NCBI GenBank assembly: GCA_022606135.1
Contig: JABYQN010000001.1
Coordinates: 2,728,001-2,792,000 of the forward strand
DNA length: 64,000 nt
From: Fomes fomentarius
Lineage: Eukaryota > Basidiomycota > Agaricomycetes > Polyporales > Polyporaceae
Direction of reading: 5' to 3'
Of this stretch, positions 22,484 to 34,732 are shown one piece after another. Positions within the stretch are counted from its first letter, which is position 1, and each line of letters opens with the position of its first letter. The position numbers and the translations under genes were made by a program. The notes beneath the pieces were generated by a model that had not been told where the DNA came from, searched no databases, and worked only from the letters and a program-made list of their open reading frames with translations.

Positions 22484-23936
22484 TCAGAGCAGGGTCTCAC
22501 CTGCAAATAGTATGAGATTATAATGAATAGAGGAGTAGACGTAGATGCGCACCGAGAGCAGATCTTGCCAGGGAGCATCCCACAGCAACTGTCTGCTTGA
22601 CTGACTCCGGGTCAGCAAGAGACGGGTTGACTTCCTATAGCAGGGTGAGAGTCTAGCACGGCAACTGTGCGCATAAACTCCAAGGAGAACCCACCATGAT
22701 ATCCAAAGCGACGAGGGACCCAGTCTCGTAAACCGCTTCACAGATATAGTGACCTTCTCTAAAGGTCAAACCACCACGAACAGGCGTGCCCGTGGAGGGC
22801 GCGACAGTCGGGTCAAGCGCGTCAACGTCGAAGCTGAGGTGGATTGGGAGTTTACGGCCGGGGTTGACGTGGTCGAGCGCCATCTCGACGACGCGCCCGA
22901 TGCCGTACTTGTCGACCTCGTGCATGCTGAATGCCTTGATACCGTGCTCCTTTAGGATCCGGCGCTCGGCCAGGTCGACGTCGCGCAGGCCGATGTACAC
23001 CAGCCGGTGTGGCTTCAGGAGCGGCTTGACCCATGCGAACTCCTCTACTTTGGGTCCGATGCCGAGGAGGAAGGAGAGGGGCATGCCGTGGATGTTTCCT
23101 GTAGTATCGTGTCATTCAAAGCGTAAGCGTAAGCGCGGGTCCCGGAGAGCACGGTCCATGAGATGGGTAATCGTACCGCTGTCTGTGCTTTCGGCGGTGT
23201 TAATATCGGCATGCGCGTCCACCCAGATGACGCATGCATCCGGATATTTCCTGCGACACGTCAATTATCGTATCGCCTTCTGCCAACGAGAGCGATGTTT
23301 GTCATGAAGGACGTACGCTAGCGTCCCAGAAATAGTTCCCATTGCCTGTACGTACGGAACATGAGCCCGGTTACGCCGAAGTAGTTTCAGACGGGACCTA
23401 CCAGGGAGTGATCACCACCAAGAGTAAGAGGCAATTGGCCCTTCTTTGCATGATCTCCGACGACATGTGCGACAGCCTCGCATACTTTGGACACGAACCT
23501 GGGGTTCTTGAGCTTTCCGATGGGAGGGTCGTCCTCAGCAGCGATTGCTTCGAACTGATGTTGTCCGTCGAACTCGACGTTCCAGCCAAGCTCGGATAGC
23601 TGCTGTGGCAAGCCTGCCTCGACGAGATGAATGGGCCCTTTGTCTACTCCGAGCTTTGCCTGCCGCCATTGCGTATGATGATCAGCCACTGGCTACATAT
23701 GGCATGTAGCCTAGACCTGCACGGACGTACCTGACCGCCTCTAAATTTCGCCGGAAGCATTTTACATGCGTGTCTGAGCTTCGACAAGTGTTGACTCACC
23801 TGAATGGACAACCAACAATCTAGCGACGCGTCTAAGAATCGGCAGAAGATGATTGAAGAAGAACCAACGCGCTTACCGCCACGGTCTTCGGGTCGGGGAG
23901 GAAACGAGAGACGGAGGATTCTAGACTTGACGCCAT
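22484..23936 (-). CDS. Arginase
   Basis: Hydrolyses L-arginine to ornithine and urea, the first step of arginine catabolism. Nine exons: 23936-23877, 23819-23800, 23740-23731, 23659-23402, 23345-23317, 23250-23177, 23098-22695, 22634-22553 and 22500-22484, giving 317 aa, the usual length. The Mn ligands are in place: LTLGGDHSLAMGT, WVDAHADINT and SFDVDALDPTVAPSTGTPV. The N-terminus reads FLPDPKTVAIVGCPF then RGGQAKLGVDKGP; it depends on a 20-nt and a 10-nt exon, and the family usually has S instead of R. The C-terminus ARSALGETLL needs a final 17-nt coding exon. It is divergent from the aminotransferase gene, which suggests shared control of amino-acid breakdown. No frame break. Confidence 0.95.
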
Positions 23937-24349
23937 TATTCGTAAGTTATGTCGTCTAGTGGAAGCCAGGGGGAGAGGTGGGGGTAGAGGGTCGAAAGGA
24001 ACGGGGGCAAGTGCAGCTTAAGAGTGCTTTATGGGCGCTTGCGATCATTGCTGGAAACAAGGTCCGGAGATGATGACGAAGGTCGCGTGATTGAGTGGCG
24101 CCAATCTAATCTAATCAGGGGAGTTGGGGGTGGGCTAAGAATACAGAGAGGATGTCATGGACATCAGGACGGCGATGAGAGGACGCCGTTGAGGAGCCTA
24201 TAGCATTGCACGCTCTTGCCTGCAGGCAGTCCTCTCCTCTTTCTAGCAACATCATCACTGGCCACTGTTCTGATGCATCCCCGATATATATACGTCGCTG
24301 TCCGCCCAACGGCGCCGCCCTCCTCACTCTCCCCACATCCACCCTCGTC
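23937..24349. promoter_or_regulatory. Shared divergent promoter of arginase and aminotransferase
   Basis: A 413-bp region between two oppositely oriented amino-acid-metabolism genes. TATATATA at 24285-24292 is 58 bp upstream of the aminotransferase ATG. I looked for GATAA-type nitrogen-control sites and saw no clear cluster. Confidence 0.55.
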
Positions 24350-26414
24350 ATGTCTGGCACCACCACCCCCGTCTCCAGGTCCGGCAGGTCCACCCCTCTG
24401 CACTTCCGCGACATAGTAAGTCCTTAGCGACTTGTACACGCAGCCGTGGTTAACAATTTGCAGGTGCACGAGGTCGTGAGGCACTACCGCCATGAAAAGG
24501 ATTCCGAAGCTCACAGAGTTCGTCCTCCCCGAACTGCATACATACACGATACTAAACGGGCTCTGGTAGATCTTCCGCCAATCCGCCGGCCACAATAAGC
24601 CCAAGCTCGGAGCGCTTCTCCCTCAGACTGTGAACCCCGCCGAGGAGACAGTTCCTGGTATCGAGCATCCCGGTAGCACCGGTGTCATCTACTGCTCGGA
24701 CCGTGCCATGGCCAATGGCTTCTCTTACGCCTCTTCCCACGAATGGGCGAATCTCGGTCAGGGTGCCCCCGAGGTCGGCCAGATCCCAGATGCTCCTCCT
24801 CGCCCCACAAGCATCCCTCTGCCCCAAGACTCGCTCGAGTACGCGCCCACGACCGGTGTCAAAGGTCAGTTTGGCAGATGCTCCATCACTCACATCTCGC
24901 GCTCTCGTTGATGTCGGATGCCAGAACTGCGCGAGGCGGTTGCCGACCTGTACAACCAACAGTACCGCCAGGGAAAGCTCAGCCAGTACACATACGAAAA
25001 CGTTTGCATCGTGCCCGGAGGACGTGCAGGTCTATCTCGTGTAGCTGCGGTCATCGGTGACGTCTATTGCGTGAGTGTTTCACACCTGTCCGAGTATAGC
25101 CGTAGCCGGAGATGTACTAATAAGCTACCAAGTCCTACCAAATCCCTGATTACACCGCATATGATCAAGTCTTGAGCGCGTTCAAGCGTCTCGTACCTGT
25201 TCCAACTGCGTACGTTGTTTTTTTAAATGATATACATCACTAGACGGGGCCAACGGGATTGTCACAGGCTGGACGAGGAGAACAAGTACCGCCTCGATGT
25301 GAACCAGATCAAGAAGGATATCCGTACGCAGGGTCTGGAGGTCGTTATCGCCTCCAACCCGCGCAACCCGACAGGTCAGGTGATCGAGGGTGAAGATCTG
25401 AAGGAACTTGTGCACGTCGCCCGCGATGGTTCTGCGACGCTCATCATGGACGAGGTGAGCATCCCGAACATGGTTTTGTCGTCTTTCCTGAAAGCGGCGC
25501 CGCGCATGTAGTTCTACTCGTGGTACATTTACCCTGAAAAAGAAGAGGAATACGGGAAGTCGATCTCCTCTGCCGAGTACATCGACAATGTCAACCACGA
25601 TTCTGTTGTCATTATCAACGGCCTGACAAAGGTTGGTCTGTCGTATATAATCTATATGTTATAGGGCAATGCTGAAAGTTGTCAATCCAGAACTGGCGTC
25701 TACCTGGCTGGCGTATTTGCTGGGTGCTCGGGCCCAAGAACCTTATCACCGCGCTCTCCCAGTCCGGCTCATTCCTTGACGGAGGTGCTAACCACCCGTG
25801 CGTCCGCTGCTATCTTTCTCTCACAGATGGATTGTATGATTCACACCAATTTCTACCTTCAGACTCCAGCTCGCCGCCATCCCCCTCCTCGACCCCGACC
25901 GCGTGCACGCGGAGAAAGTCTCACTCCAGAAGCACTTCAAGGCAAAGCGCGACCACGTCCTGAAGCGACTCGACGAGCTCGGGTTGCACGTACACGTGCC
26001 CCCGGTCGCGACGTTCTACATTTGGCTGAACCTCGAGCAGCTCCCGGCTCCGATCAACAACGGCCTGACGTTCTTCGAGGAGCTACTGAAGGAGAAGACG
26101 ATTGTCATTCCCGGCATCTTCTTTGACATCAACCCCGCGCACCGCCGCAACCTCTTCCATTCGTCATGCCACCACTTTGTGCGCCTCTCGTTCGGGCCGC
26201 CGCTTGAAGACCTTGACAAGGGTGCGTGCTCTTCTGTCCATCCCACCTGCTCGTTTTCATGAGTGGAAGTGATGGCTAACGCTGCTGAAACTGAAAAGGT
26301 TTGGACGCGATCGGCCGTGTGCTGAAGAAGGCGAGGCGGGAAGGCTCGCACGCGTTCGGCCACAACTACAAGAAGAGCATCGAGGGCGTGCACCAGCTCG
26401 ACAAGCTCGTCTAA
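24350..26414 (+). CDS. PLP-dependent aminotransferase, class I/II
   Basis: Ten exons: 24350-24415, 24464-24475, 24570-24864, 24925-25070, 25133-25209, 25268-25454, 25512-25631, 25691-25797, 25863-26221 and 26299-26414, giving 494 aa. Fold-type-I features are present: ELREAVADLYNQQYRQGK, NVCIVPGGRAGL near the phosphate-binding region, ASNPRNPTGQV, and INGLTKNWRLPGWR, where the lysine should form the Schiff base with PLP. FVRLSFGPP near the end carries the substrate-carboxylate arginine. The substrate cannot be told from sequence; relatives act on aromatic or branched amino acids. Exon 2 is only 12 nt (GTG CAC GAG GTC). It diverges from arginase and lies next to two ACS-family transporters. Confidence 0.9.
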
Positions 26415-26863
26415 AACGCCACTACCCCGCATAGATCTCAGGAACTTCCCAAGGCAAGATCTTCTCTTGAACGATACATATACGAAGTGCCACGATCGAC
26501 AGCACCCATATACGACAACAGGTCTTGGCATAGATAGGAGATAAGTCTGTAACACCGCAAGAAGCTAAATACCTGGCCAAGCTGTCTTGGCTCTCGGTTG
26601 ACGTCACAATGTAGTCCGATGTAACGATAGTGAAGTTATACATGCTGGGTGGAGGCGACATCCACTGGTGGTTTGGAATCGTACAAATCTGAATCTATAC
26701 GTGTCTGGGACCAACTAAGACCCAACGTTGAGACGCGATAGCTCCATATACACTATATACATGATCCACTGGCAGTCCGAGTCCCGCTTCAGCCCTCAAT
26801 ATCCGATACTCGGCCTTTGGCCACCCAAGAAGACTTCCGCTCTAATCTCTAGGACAGCGAAGC
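26415..26863. other. Intergenic between converging genes
   Basis: 3' flanks of the aminotransferase and the first MFS carrier; no coding signal recognised. Confidence 0.5.
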
Positions 26864-29076
26864 CTACGTGAAGTAGCGATAGTCAGGATTCAGGTCTCCC
26901 ATGCGCTTCTTCTCATCCTCTGACAAATGTGCGGTCGCCCCGCTCGCCTGCAGGCGGTCGCGATCCCGGTTCTCCCACGAGACGCCGAGGAAGTAGATCG
27001 TGGCCCCGACAAGGGCGAGCGCGAGGAAGGCGATGGAGGTGCTGTACCCCGGGATGTACCTCGGTGCGTCCTTTGCGAGGAAGGTGAACACGGCGACGAT
27101 GCCGCCGACTGTGTGGGGTGCGAAGATGGCATGGCGTAAGTTGAGTGAAAGAAAAGGAGGAAGCAGAGGACGCAACTGTTCCCGAAGCTGAACTGGAACG
27201 CGGTCCCGACCGCACGTCTGTGGTGTCCGCCAACTGCAGAAGGGTTCTCGAGTCAGCATACGATGAAACAGGAGAAGTCTCGGATCGGGATCCGAGAGTC
27301 CGGGGTAGGGGGTAGGGAGGAAAAAGGTCACGCACGGTTGGTATTGAACCAACAGACGACGATGGGCATGGCCGAGTACGTGCCCATCGCGGCGAGGAAG
27401 AGCGCGGCGTACTGCAGGTGCTTGTTGTCGTGCACGACGAGGAGAATGACGAAGCCCGTGAGCGAGACGGCGACGGTGCCGAGGACGAAGACGAAGCGCA
27501 TGCGCAGCCAGTCGGAGAGCGTGGCGGCGAGCATCGCGAGTGCGAAGGCGCATGCCCAGGGCGGGACGGAGAGGAGTTGGGTGTGGATAGAGCCATAACC
27601 GAGGGACTGGATGATTGTGGGCGCGAAGTAGGCTGAACGTACGGCAGTGTCCTGTCGGTCAGTGTATGTGACGAAGAGAGGTGAGGAGAGCACGGACCAT
27701 AGCCGTACGCTGGTACGACAAGGCCCAGGTACGTTAGTCCTCCAACAGCGATCTTCCCTGAAGGGACCGTTAGACAACGATCGCCAAAGCATGATAGGCA
27801 AATCACCCACAGTCCTTTAAAGCGTCCAGCACGCCCTTGAGTGTCAGCGGGTCGTGCCGCTTAGAATAGCCGACGTCCTCGTACAGGCGCGCCTTCACGA
27901 AGTCCTTCTCCTCTTGTGTCAGCCAAGTCACTTCCTCGGGGAAGTCCGAGATGGTGAAGAACAGGAAGATGGAGAGCACAACGGTGAGGGCGCCCTCTGT
28001 GGTTCGGCGTCAGCAGTAGCATTCAGCAGTGTCTTACATATCATATGCAAGCAACACCACTGCGCAGTACGTACCAATGATGAAAATCCACCGCCAGCCG
28101 CGGTACCCGCGCACCCCGTCCATCTTGCCGATCGCACTCGCAAGCAGGCCACCAAAGCCCCCGCGAGGGTCGTGGACGAGTAGAGGAATGAGTAGCGCTT
28201 TTGCGCCTCGGAACGCTTGTACCACATGGCGATGAGGTAAAAACACGCGGGGTACACCCCACTCTCTACCAGCCCGAGGAAGAAACGCGCGGCGGCGAGC
28301 CCACTGAAGCTTGTCGTGAAACCCTGGAGGAGTGTGATGAGGCCGAAGAAGAACATGCATAGCGACACTGAAAGTTATCGCGAATGGGAGTGGTCAGCGG
28401 GTCCACCGGTATTGGGAGCAGGTGGGACGTACGCCAGACATGCGGTTTGTAGTGTTTGAGGAGGGCATTGGAGGGTAGCTCGAACGACACATATCCCACG
28501 AAGCTAGCAGTGGGCAGGGAATTTGGTCAGATATAGAAGGTGGGTACACCAGGAACCAGGAGAAGATATAGAGAGAGCGGATAAACGCACAAGACGACCA
28601 AGGCGATGTTGAACTCGTTTCCGCCGAGGTTCAGGTCCTGTTTCATCCCAAAGATGGCCGCATTTGAGATATTCACTCTGAAAGGGTCGTACCGAATCAG
28701 CGTTTTGGGCCAAGAATACTCCGCAGAAAGACCTACCGGTCGAGAAACGACAGGAGGTAGAGCACACAGAGCACAGGGATGACGCGGGTGTCTATCTTGC
28801 GGATCACCCTAGCTTCATTGACGTCAGGAAAGCACGCCCTATAGTCCCCACTCTTGCTCCCAACCGAAGTCTCATGATCCACAAACGGCACGGCGCCCCC
28901 GAGGTCGTACTGCTTCTCGACGTCGGGCGAAGGCGAGAGCGCGCGCCCATTCGACGAAGACGAAGACGCTGTCGTGTGGGAGAGTCGACAACGGCGTCAG
29001 CTCCAACCGATTTTGAAACTCGAAAACTCGGATTGCTTGGATCGACAATTGTACCGTACTCACTGTCTGCAGTCAT
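26864..29076 (-). CDS. MFS transporter, anion:cation symporter (Dal5-type) family, copy 1 (apparent 1-nt frameshift)
   Basis: A plasma-membrane carrier of the ACS family, whose fungal members import allantoate, nicotinate, pantothenate or other organic anions. It starts with a 13-nt coding exon (29076-29064), then 28968-28737 (DVEKQYDL, then RKIDTRVIPVLCVLYLLSFLDR, the first membrane segment), followed by several short exons to the stop at 26864. Family hallmarks: NISNAAIFGMKQDLNLGG, FFLGLVESGVYPACFYLIA, MWYKRSEAQKRYSF and the tail MGDLNPDYRYFT. In the G run (C run 28158-28162 on the + strand) one base seems missing; with it the text becomes TTLAGGFGGLLASAIGKMDG as in copy 2. The substrate is unknown. 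About 0.8 kb separates it from the tandem paralog. Confidence 0.85.
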
Positions 29077-29894
29077 TATTGTACTCGCGTACCTCGTTGC
29101 AGCTGTCCACGTAGGCCGTCCACTGAGACTTGGGGGAGAGACAAGGAGTCTAGAGGAAGCAACAGCGAGGCGATGGACGTTAAGGGCACGCCAAGGGTGC
29201 AAAGAACCAAATACAGATGACACGGCCCCTCGGGCAAAAGGGATGACATACAATTTCGACAGGCCGTGTCCATCGTGGAACAGCAAGGAACGGGGCGCCA
29301 GGATCGTCCGACATGCGCATTTCGCTATTCCGAGCCTTCGACGCAGCACAATTGAAATTTGCGACTTCTCCAGATGGCAGTATCGTATCCCCGGACCCCA
29401 GGCGCCCGCCGCTCACCACGTACTTGACCGATTTCGTATCAGCCACTACCGCGAACACAAACGCCCCCGCTCCGCTGATACTCGGAGCCTACTGGGTGCG
29501 ACTCCGAGCGGAGCGGGGGAGCCCAAGAGCTAGAGGTTGATTGGGCTTTAAGACGCTACCTGTGCCTACCCGCCTACTGGTCCCGGTAGTCGGATGCATT
29601 AGACAGGTAACGTGCCGATCTCAGTCCCAAGAAGCCTGTTTGCATCAAGCAAAACGAGCATATCAGCGATTGCAGAACCCTACACGGCCACTCACCTGCG
29701 ACTACAGCTCAGGACATGTGCGAGCTCGGCATTTGTGGCTGGGCGCACACACACAACAGATAGGGGGGTTTTGCGTCGTTTGGATTCATGATAAGAACTT
29801 ACAGTGGTGTACGTGTCGGGCATGATGCATGATACATGACCATCTGACCACCCTACACCCACTCCCAAGCCAAATCCCTCCAGTTCGCGGCCTC
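29077..29894. other. Intergenic between tandem transporter genes
   Basis: About 820 bp holding the promoter of MFS copy 1 and the 3' flank of copy 2. A few short ORFs; none recognised. No repeat that would mark the duplication breakpoint was evident. Confidence 0.45.
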
Positions 29895-31968
29895 TCACGT
29901 AAAGTATCTGTAGTCTGGGTTGAGGTCACCCATCTGCTTCTTCTCCTCCTCCGACAGGTGCGCGGAGGCGCCGCTCGCCTGTAAGCGGTCGCGGGTCCGG
30001 TTTTCCCACGAGACGCCGACGAAATAGACGGTACAGGATAGGAGGGAGAGTACGATGAAGCTAATGGAGATGCTGTACCCAGGAATGTATCTTGGAGCGT
30101 CCTTGGTGAGGAAGGAAAACACGGCGATGATGCCACCGACTGTCACAGAATGGCGTGAGTAGGACACAAACGAGGCTGGAAGGGGAACATACTGTTGCCA
30201 AACCCGACCTGGAACGCAGTTCCTACTGCTCGTCTATGATGTCCGCCCACTGTCAAGTCGAAATACATCAGTGACAGCGAAACAGCCTCTCTTACACGGT
30301 CACTCACGGTTCGTGTTGAACCAACACACAATGATCGGCATCGCCGAGTACGTGCCCATCGCAGCGAGGAAGAGCGCGGCATACTGCACGTGCTTATTAT
30401 CATGCACAGTAAGGAGGAGGATGAAGCCCGTAAGCGAGACGGCGATCGTGCCGACGACGAAGACAAAGCGCATGCGCAGCCAGTCTGAGAACGTCGCAGT
30501 GAGCATCGCAAGCGCGAACGCGCACGCCCAGGGCGGAACAGAGAGCAGCTGCGTGCGAATGGCGCCGTACCCGAGGGACTGGATGATCGTTGGCGCGAAG
30601 TATGCTAATGATGATGACGGTGACAGTTTTTTTGGTGAGTATATGCGCGAAATCTCATTGAAAAGGGAGACAGACCGTAGCCGTATGCGGGCACGATGAG
30701 GCCGAAATACATCAAGCCTCCAACGATTATCTTCCCTGTAAAGTGAGTTAATGTCAAAACAGGCTAACGACCTATAACGCAGAAGACTAACAGTCCTTGA
30801 ACACCGCAAACACGCTCTTGACGGTGAGCGGGTCGTGGCGCTTGGAATGGCCGACATCCTCGTACAATCGCGCCTTGACGAAGTCCTTCTCCTCTTGCGT
30901 CAACCACTTCACTTCCTCGGGGAAATCTGGAATTGCGAAGTAGAGGAATAACGAGACGACAACCGTGAGCGTCCCCTCTGCCCGAATCATTAGAGTGTCA
31001 TTCTTAGCGTTCAATACACTGTGGATTCAACGTGACATTGTATGTAGGCTTACCGAGGATGAAGATCCAACGCCAGCCACGGTACCCACGCATTCCGTCC
31101 ATCTTGCCAATCGCACTCGCGAGGAGACCACCGAAGCCACCCGCGAGCGTCGTGGAAGAGAAGAAGAATGAGTAGCGTTTCTGGGCCTCAGCGCGTTTGT
31201 ACCACATAGCAATGAGGTAGAAGCATGCGGGGAAGACACCGCTCTCGACGAGCCCGAGGAAGAAGCGCGTCGCGATGAGGCCGCTGAGGTTTTGGGTGAA
31301 GCCTTGGAGGAGCGTGATTAGGCCGAAGAAGAACATGCACAGGGGGACTGGAAGGGGGCGAAACGTAAGTTTGTTTGTTAAATCACGAGACGAGCGGGGG
31401 AAATGAAGACGGAGACGTACGCCATACGTGTGGCCTGAAGTGTTTGAGGAGGGCATTGGACGGGATTTCGAACAACACGTATGGCACGAAGCTGTGACAG
31501 AGGCGCTCTGAGAGATGCTGTTTAACGGTCACGAAGAAAGCACTTACAAGACGACCAGGGCGGTGTTAAACTCATTGCCCCCGAGGTTCAGATCCTGCTT
31601 CAGACCAAAGATAGCGGCGTTGGAGATGTTCACTCTGCGAAGCAGCGTTTGGTTGGGATCACTTGCGCGAAAGAGGAAGACGGGAGACTGACCGGTCAAG
31701 GAAGGCTAGCAGGTAGAGAATACAGAGCACAGGGACGACGCGGATGTCGATTTTGCGAATGACCTTAGCCTCGTCGATGTTCGGAAACCGTGCCCTGTAG
31801 TCGCCGCCCTCGGGATTGCCATGCGGTACGAGATTGTATTGCTTTTCGACATCCGAGGTGGCTTTTTCCCGCGTCGAACTAGCACTACCTTCGTGCGAAC
31901 CGAAACTTGAACATGACGCATCGCGTGTGTATTGGAGAACAACGGTACTCACTTTCCGCTCCAGACAT
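29895..31968 (-). CDS. MFS transporter, anion:cation symporter (Dal5-type) family, copy 2
   Basis: Tandem paralog of copy 1 with matching exon layout: a 16-nt coding first exon (31968-31953) ending at a GTGAGT donor, then an exon with TSDVEKQYNLVPHGN and RKIDIRVVPVLCILYLLAFL. Later exons contain NISNAAIFGLKQDLNLGG, FLGLVESGVFPACFYLIAM, WYKRAEAQKRYSFFFSSTT, LAGGFGGLLASAIGKMDG and RGYRGWRWIFI. The C-terminal membrane segments include TVHDNKHVQYAALFLAAMG, YSAMPIIVCWFNTN and GIIAVFSFLTKDAPRYIPGY, ending MGDLNPDYRYFT. Around 500 residues with 12 expected membrane spans. No frame break found. Likely imports a nitrogen-containing organic anion (inference from family and neighbours). Confidence 0.9.
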
Positions 31969-33337
31969 CCTTGCACTCGCTGCGTCGTCCGGGACTCCGT
32001 GGGGACGGGAAGGCACAGGCGGGGCTTAAGTGGGCGAAGTGGGCTGTTCACGTGGAGAACAGAGACGCGGGGAGCATCTGACAGGGTCAGGCTGTCAGCC
32101 GGAGTCACCGTGGACGTGACTCGGACATCTCTCGACGCAGGAGAATTACTCTTTACCCCGTCCCTGGGCGCTTCCCGCCTTAGGCCGTCTTACCAGGTCT
32201 TACCCCACACTTGTCCTTTTTTGGACATGCACTTTCGCAACTGAGTTCTACCTCCCATTTTTTTCCCTTGCGCTCCGGCCATCGACCGGCCATATTCTCT
32301 CCATCGTATTCAACAACTACACGTCGCACTTACAATGCCAGACAAAGCTGCGTTGCAGGACATCACAGATCTCGGACAGCCTTACAGCATGAGCAGGATC
32401 GCATCGACCCGACTGGCACGCAAATAACCGTAAGGGGACTCGCTGGCGGCTTCGTGGCGTGGACCGGCACTGCTCATTTTGACAGTTCGTCACCCATCCT
32501 CCTCCATGCTTGAAACTCGGCTTCCGGCACACTAATCTGCCGTTACACGTACCGCCTGGAGCAAACTTCAGGCAAATTCGAATGACCTCAACTGGCTGCA
32601 TTGTCTGCAATAGCGTATCAGTGGCCTCGCTTAGAAGTGCGAGTTCTCCTTCAAAGGGTGAGTGGTGATTTACGTCCGTTCTATCATGTTAACAAGGCAG
32701 ATGTAACAGGGTGTTGCCATCTGCTCAATGTGCCACTGTGGCCACAGGGATGCATAGGTCGCTAATCAGGTCAACTGGAGGAAAGCCTTGCTATTTGTCT
32801 CTATTGTCAGTACTTCAGGTTGGGGGATGTGATCGTGCATATCTTGAAATGCGACCTGCACCTAGGCAGTAAAAATGCGACATGTCGTACAGAAGATACA
32901 CGAATCTCAAGGACGTGTCCCAACGTCGATGTTTCAACGGAGTGGCAAACGCACGATGCATCTAACGCGTGGCTCGCTGGCCTGCTTCGTTGGTCTATTG
33001 GGATCTCACCCATTCATGATTCCAAGCCACCACGACGCCAAAGCATTGTGGTCGCTTTGGTTGTCTAAGTCTTGTCTTGTCTATGGTGCGTATCGCTGCG
33101 CTCATCGGCCACGCTTTGATTGGACCACTTCGCTATGCACAACATACATGGTCTGCCAAAGCGAAGACGTGAAGTGGCGAGTGGTAAGACTATAAATTTG
33201 ATCTGTGCGTACTACTCAGACAACCCAAACCAACCTTCGATCTCTGACGCGAATCAGTAAGTGATTGCACCAGCTGACCGACATGTAGTGCATATGCTCA
33301 TATCTACTCCGCGACGCAGACACGCGATACGGACTCC
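31969..33337. other. Intergenic region, upstream of two divergent genes
   Basis: About 1.4 kb. It contains the MFS copy 2 promoter and a TATAAA at 33191-33196 upstream of the LRR gene. A 30-codon ORF starts at 32335 (MPDKAALQDITDLG) but has no recognisable continuation, so I do not call it a gene. Otherwise nothing recognised. Confidence 0.45.
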
Positions 33338-34732
33338 ATGACTGACACAGCAATCTCAGCAACTGCGCTTCTACCGAACGGTCCTTTCCACTTCCGGGCC
33401 TTCTCAGAACTCCGAAACACACACTACCGCCATATCAGCACCCTCGACATCAATCTCAGCGCATCGTTGTTCGCGTCGTCCACAGCGCGAACATTCTTCA
33501 GCGGGCCATTCATGAATTTATGCAGCCTGACAATACAGGTCACGGCGATGGCGCGAACTCCGCCCACACAGTCTCTCAACTTCGTGTACACTAAAAACGC
33601 ATATCCGGCTCTAGTCGGGCTTACCCTCGACGGCGTGGTGTTGCAGCACGCCAACATCACCATGCCCAACATCCACGTTCTCCAATTGCGCAACTACCCC
33701 AACCAAGACTCGATGTACCCGCTGGACGAGTTCATGCGCTTCTTGCGCTCCGGGTTCAACCTCCGGCGACTCGAGCTTACGAACTACCTCCGCGTGCTGC
33801 ACCCTGCCCTTCCTAACAACGTTCGCTGCCATCATCCACTCTCGTTCAACGATCTGGAGGAGCTTGTGATCAAGGACATCCCGCAGCGCACTGCGCTGGT
33901 CTTCAAGCATCTGGTTAGTCTGCCTCCAAAGTGCGAAGTCTCCACTATCCTCGAGGACCCTTCCAAAGCCAGTAACAGCGTATTTGTCACCGCATTCCCA
34001 CCTGGGCGACCGGACCTCTACTTGAAACACATGCGACAAATAACAACCGCATGCATGGACCTCAAGCGTTCAGACGGGACTCTCCGCCTAGCTTGCTCAG
34101 AAGGGAGGCAGAACGGAACGGAGATCGCGTTCGAGGTGCGCTGCCAAAACCCGGACGACATCACCCCGTCGCTTCAGCACGCCGCGCTCGCCTCCGCAGG
34201 CGGCCTCCTCGCGCACACCCAGGTAAACGAGCTCTATTGTGCAGGCGCGTTCGAAGGCGCAGACGTGAGCGCGTGGGCACGCATGCTGGCGCACACCCCG
34301 AGGCTGCAGCGGCTGTCTGCGACGATCCCCGGAGTCACAGTAGGAGGCGGGGCACAGGCTCTGTTCGACATGCTCGCCCTCGTCCTCAGCGTACCAGTGA
34401 ACGTCGCGCCAACACTTGTCGGCGTGCTCCCGAGTGTGAGGAGGGAGGCGATCTGTCCGCGCTTGGAGAGCGTGTCTCTCTGTGAGGCGACGTACTCGCC
34501 TGAGCTGCTCCTTGCAGTGCTGCGGGCAGCGAAGGCGCGGCATGAGTTTGGACGTCCGTTGCACCGTCTGCAGTTAAACCTTTGTCCTGCGCGGGTGAAT
34601 GCCGTGGGTCGGGACGGGAGGCAGGTATGCACTCTTGTACGTGCTAGCACTGCGCCGGAGGATTGGGTTCGCAGGTTGTCGGGCTACGTGGAGAGGGTCC
34701 AGATCGCCGACTTACAGGTACATACAAGGTAA
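33338..34732 (+). CDS. Hypothetical F-box-associated/LRR-like protein without a visible F-box
   Basis: A single open frame of 464 aa. Loose leucine-rich periodicity (LCSLTIQV, LVGLTLDGV, IHVLQLRN, LRRLELTNYL, DLEELVIKD, LQRLSATIPG, PRLESVSLCEATY) matches the solenoid half of Agaricomycete F-box proteins, but no F-box sequence is visible in the first 60 residues or in the upstream 500 bp. Either the protein works without one, a distant first exon was missed, or the gene has lost its 5' end. The C-terminus WVRRLSGYVERVQIADLQ resembles the final strand-helix of such proteins; a GTACAT donor-like site follows, so a further exon is possible. No signal peptide or membrane span. Confidence 0.6.
   Translation: MTDTAISATALLPNGPFHFRAFSELRNTHYRHISTLDINLSASLFASSTARTFFSGPFMNLCSLTIQVTAMARTPPTQSLNFVYTKNAYPALVGLTLDGVVLQHANITMPNIHVLQLRNYPNQDSMYPLDEFMRFLRSGFNLRRLELTNYLRVLHPALPNNVRCHHPLSFNDLEELVIKDIPQRTALVFKHLVSLPPKCEVSTILEDPSKASNSVFVTAFPPGRPDLYLKHMRQITTACMDLKRSDGTLRLACSEGRQNGTEIAFEVRCQNPDDITPSLQHAALASAGGLLAHTQVNELYCAGAFEGADVSAWARMLAHTPRLQRLSATIPGVTVGGGAQALFDMLALVLSVPVNVAPTLVGVLPSVRREAICPRLESVSLCEATYSPELLLAVLRAAKARHEFGRPLHRLQLNLCPARVNAVGRDGRQVCTLVRASTAPEDWVRRLSGYVERVQIADLQVHTR

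Noticed and set aside
32335..32427. Small ORF MPDKAALQDITDLG... as a gene
   Set aside because: Thirty codons, no domain and no clear splice continuation.
33257..33288. 5'-leader intron (GTAAGT...TGTAG) before the LRR gene
   Set aside because: Only 32 nt long, below the usual minimum; no evidence beyond the two borders.
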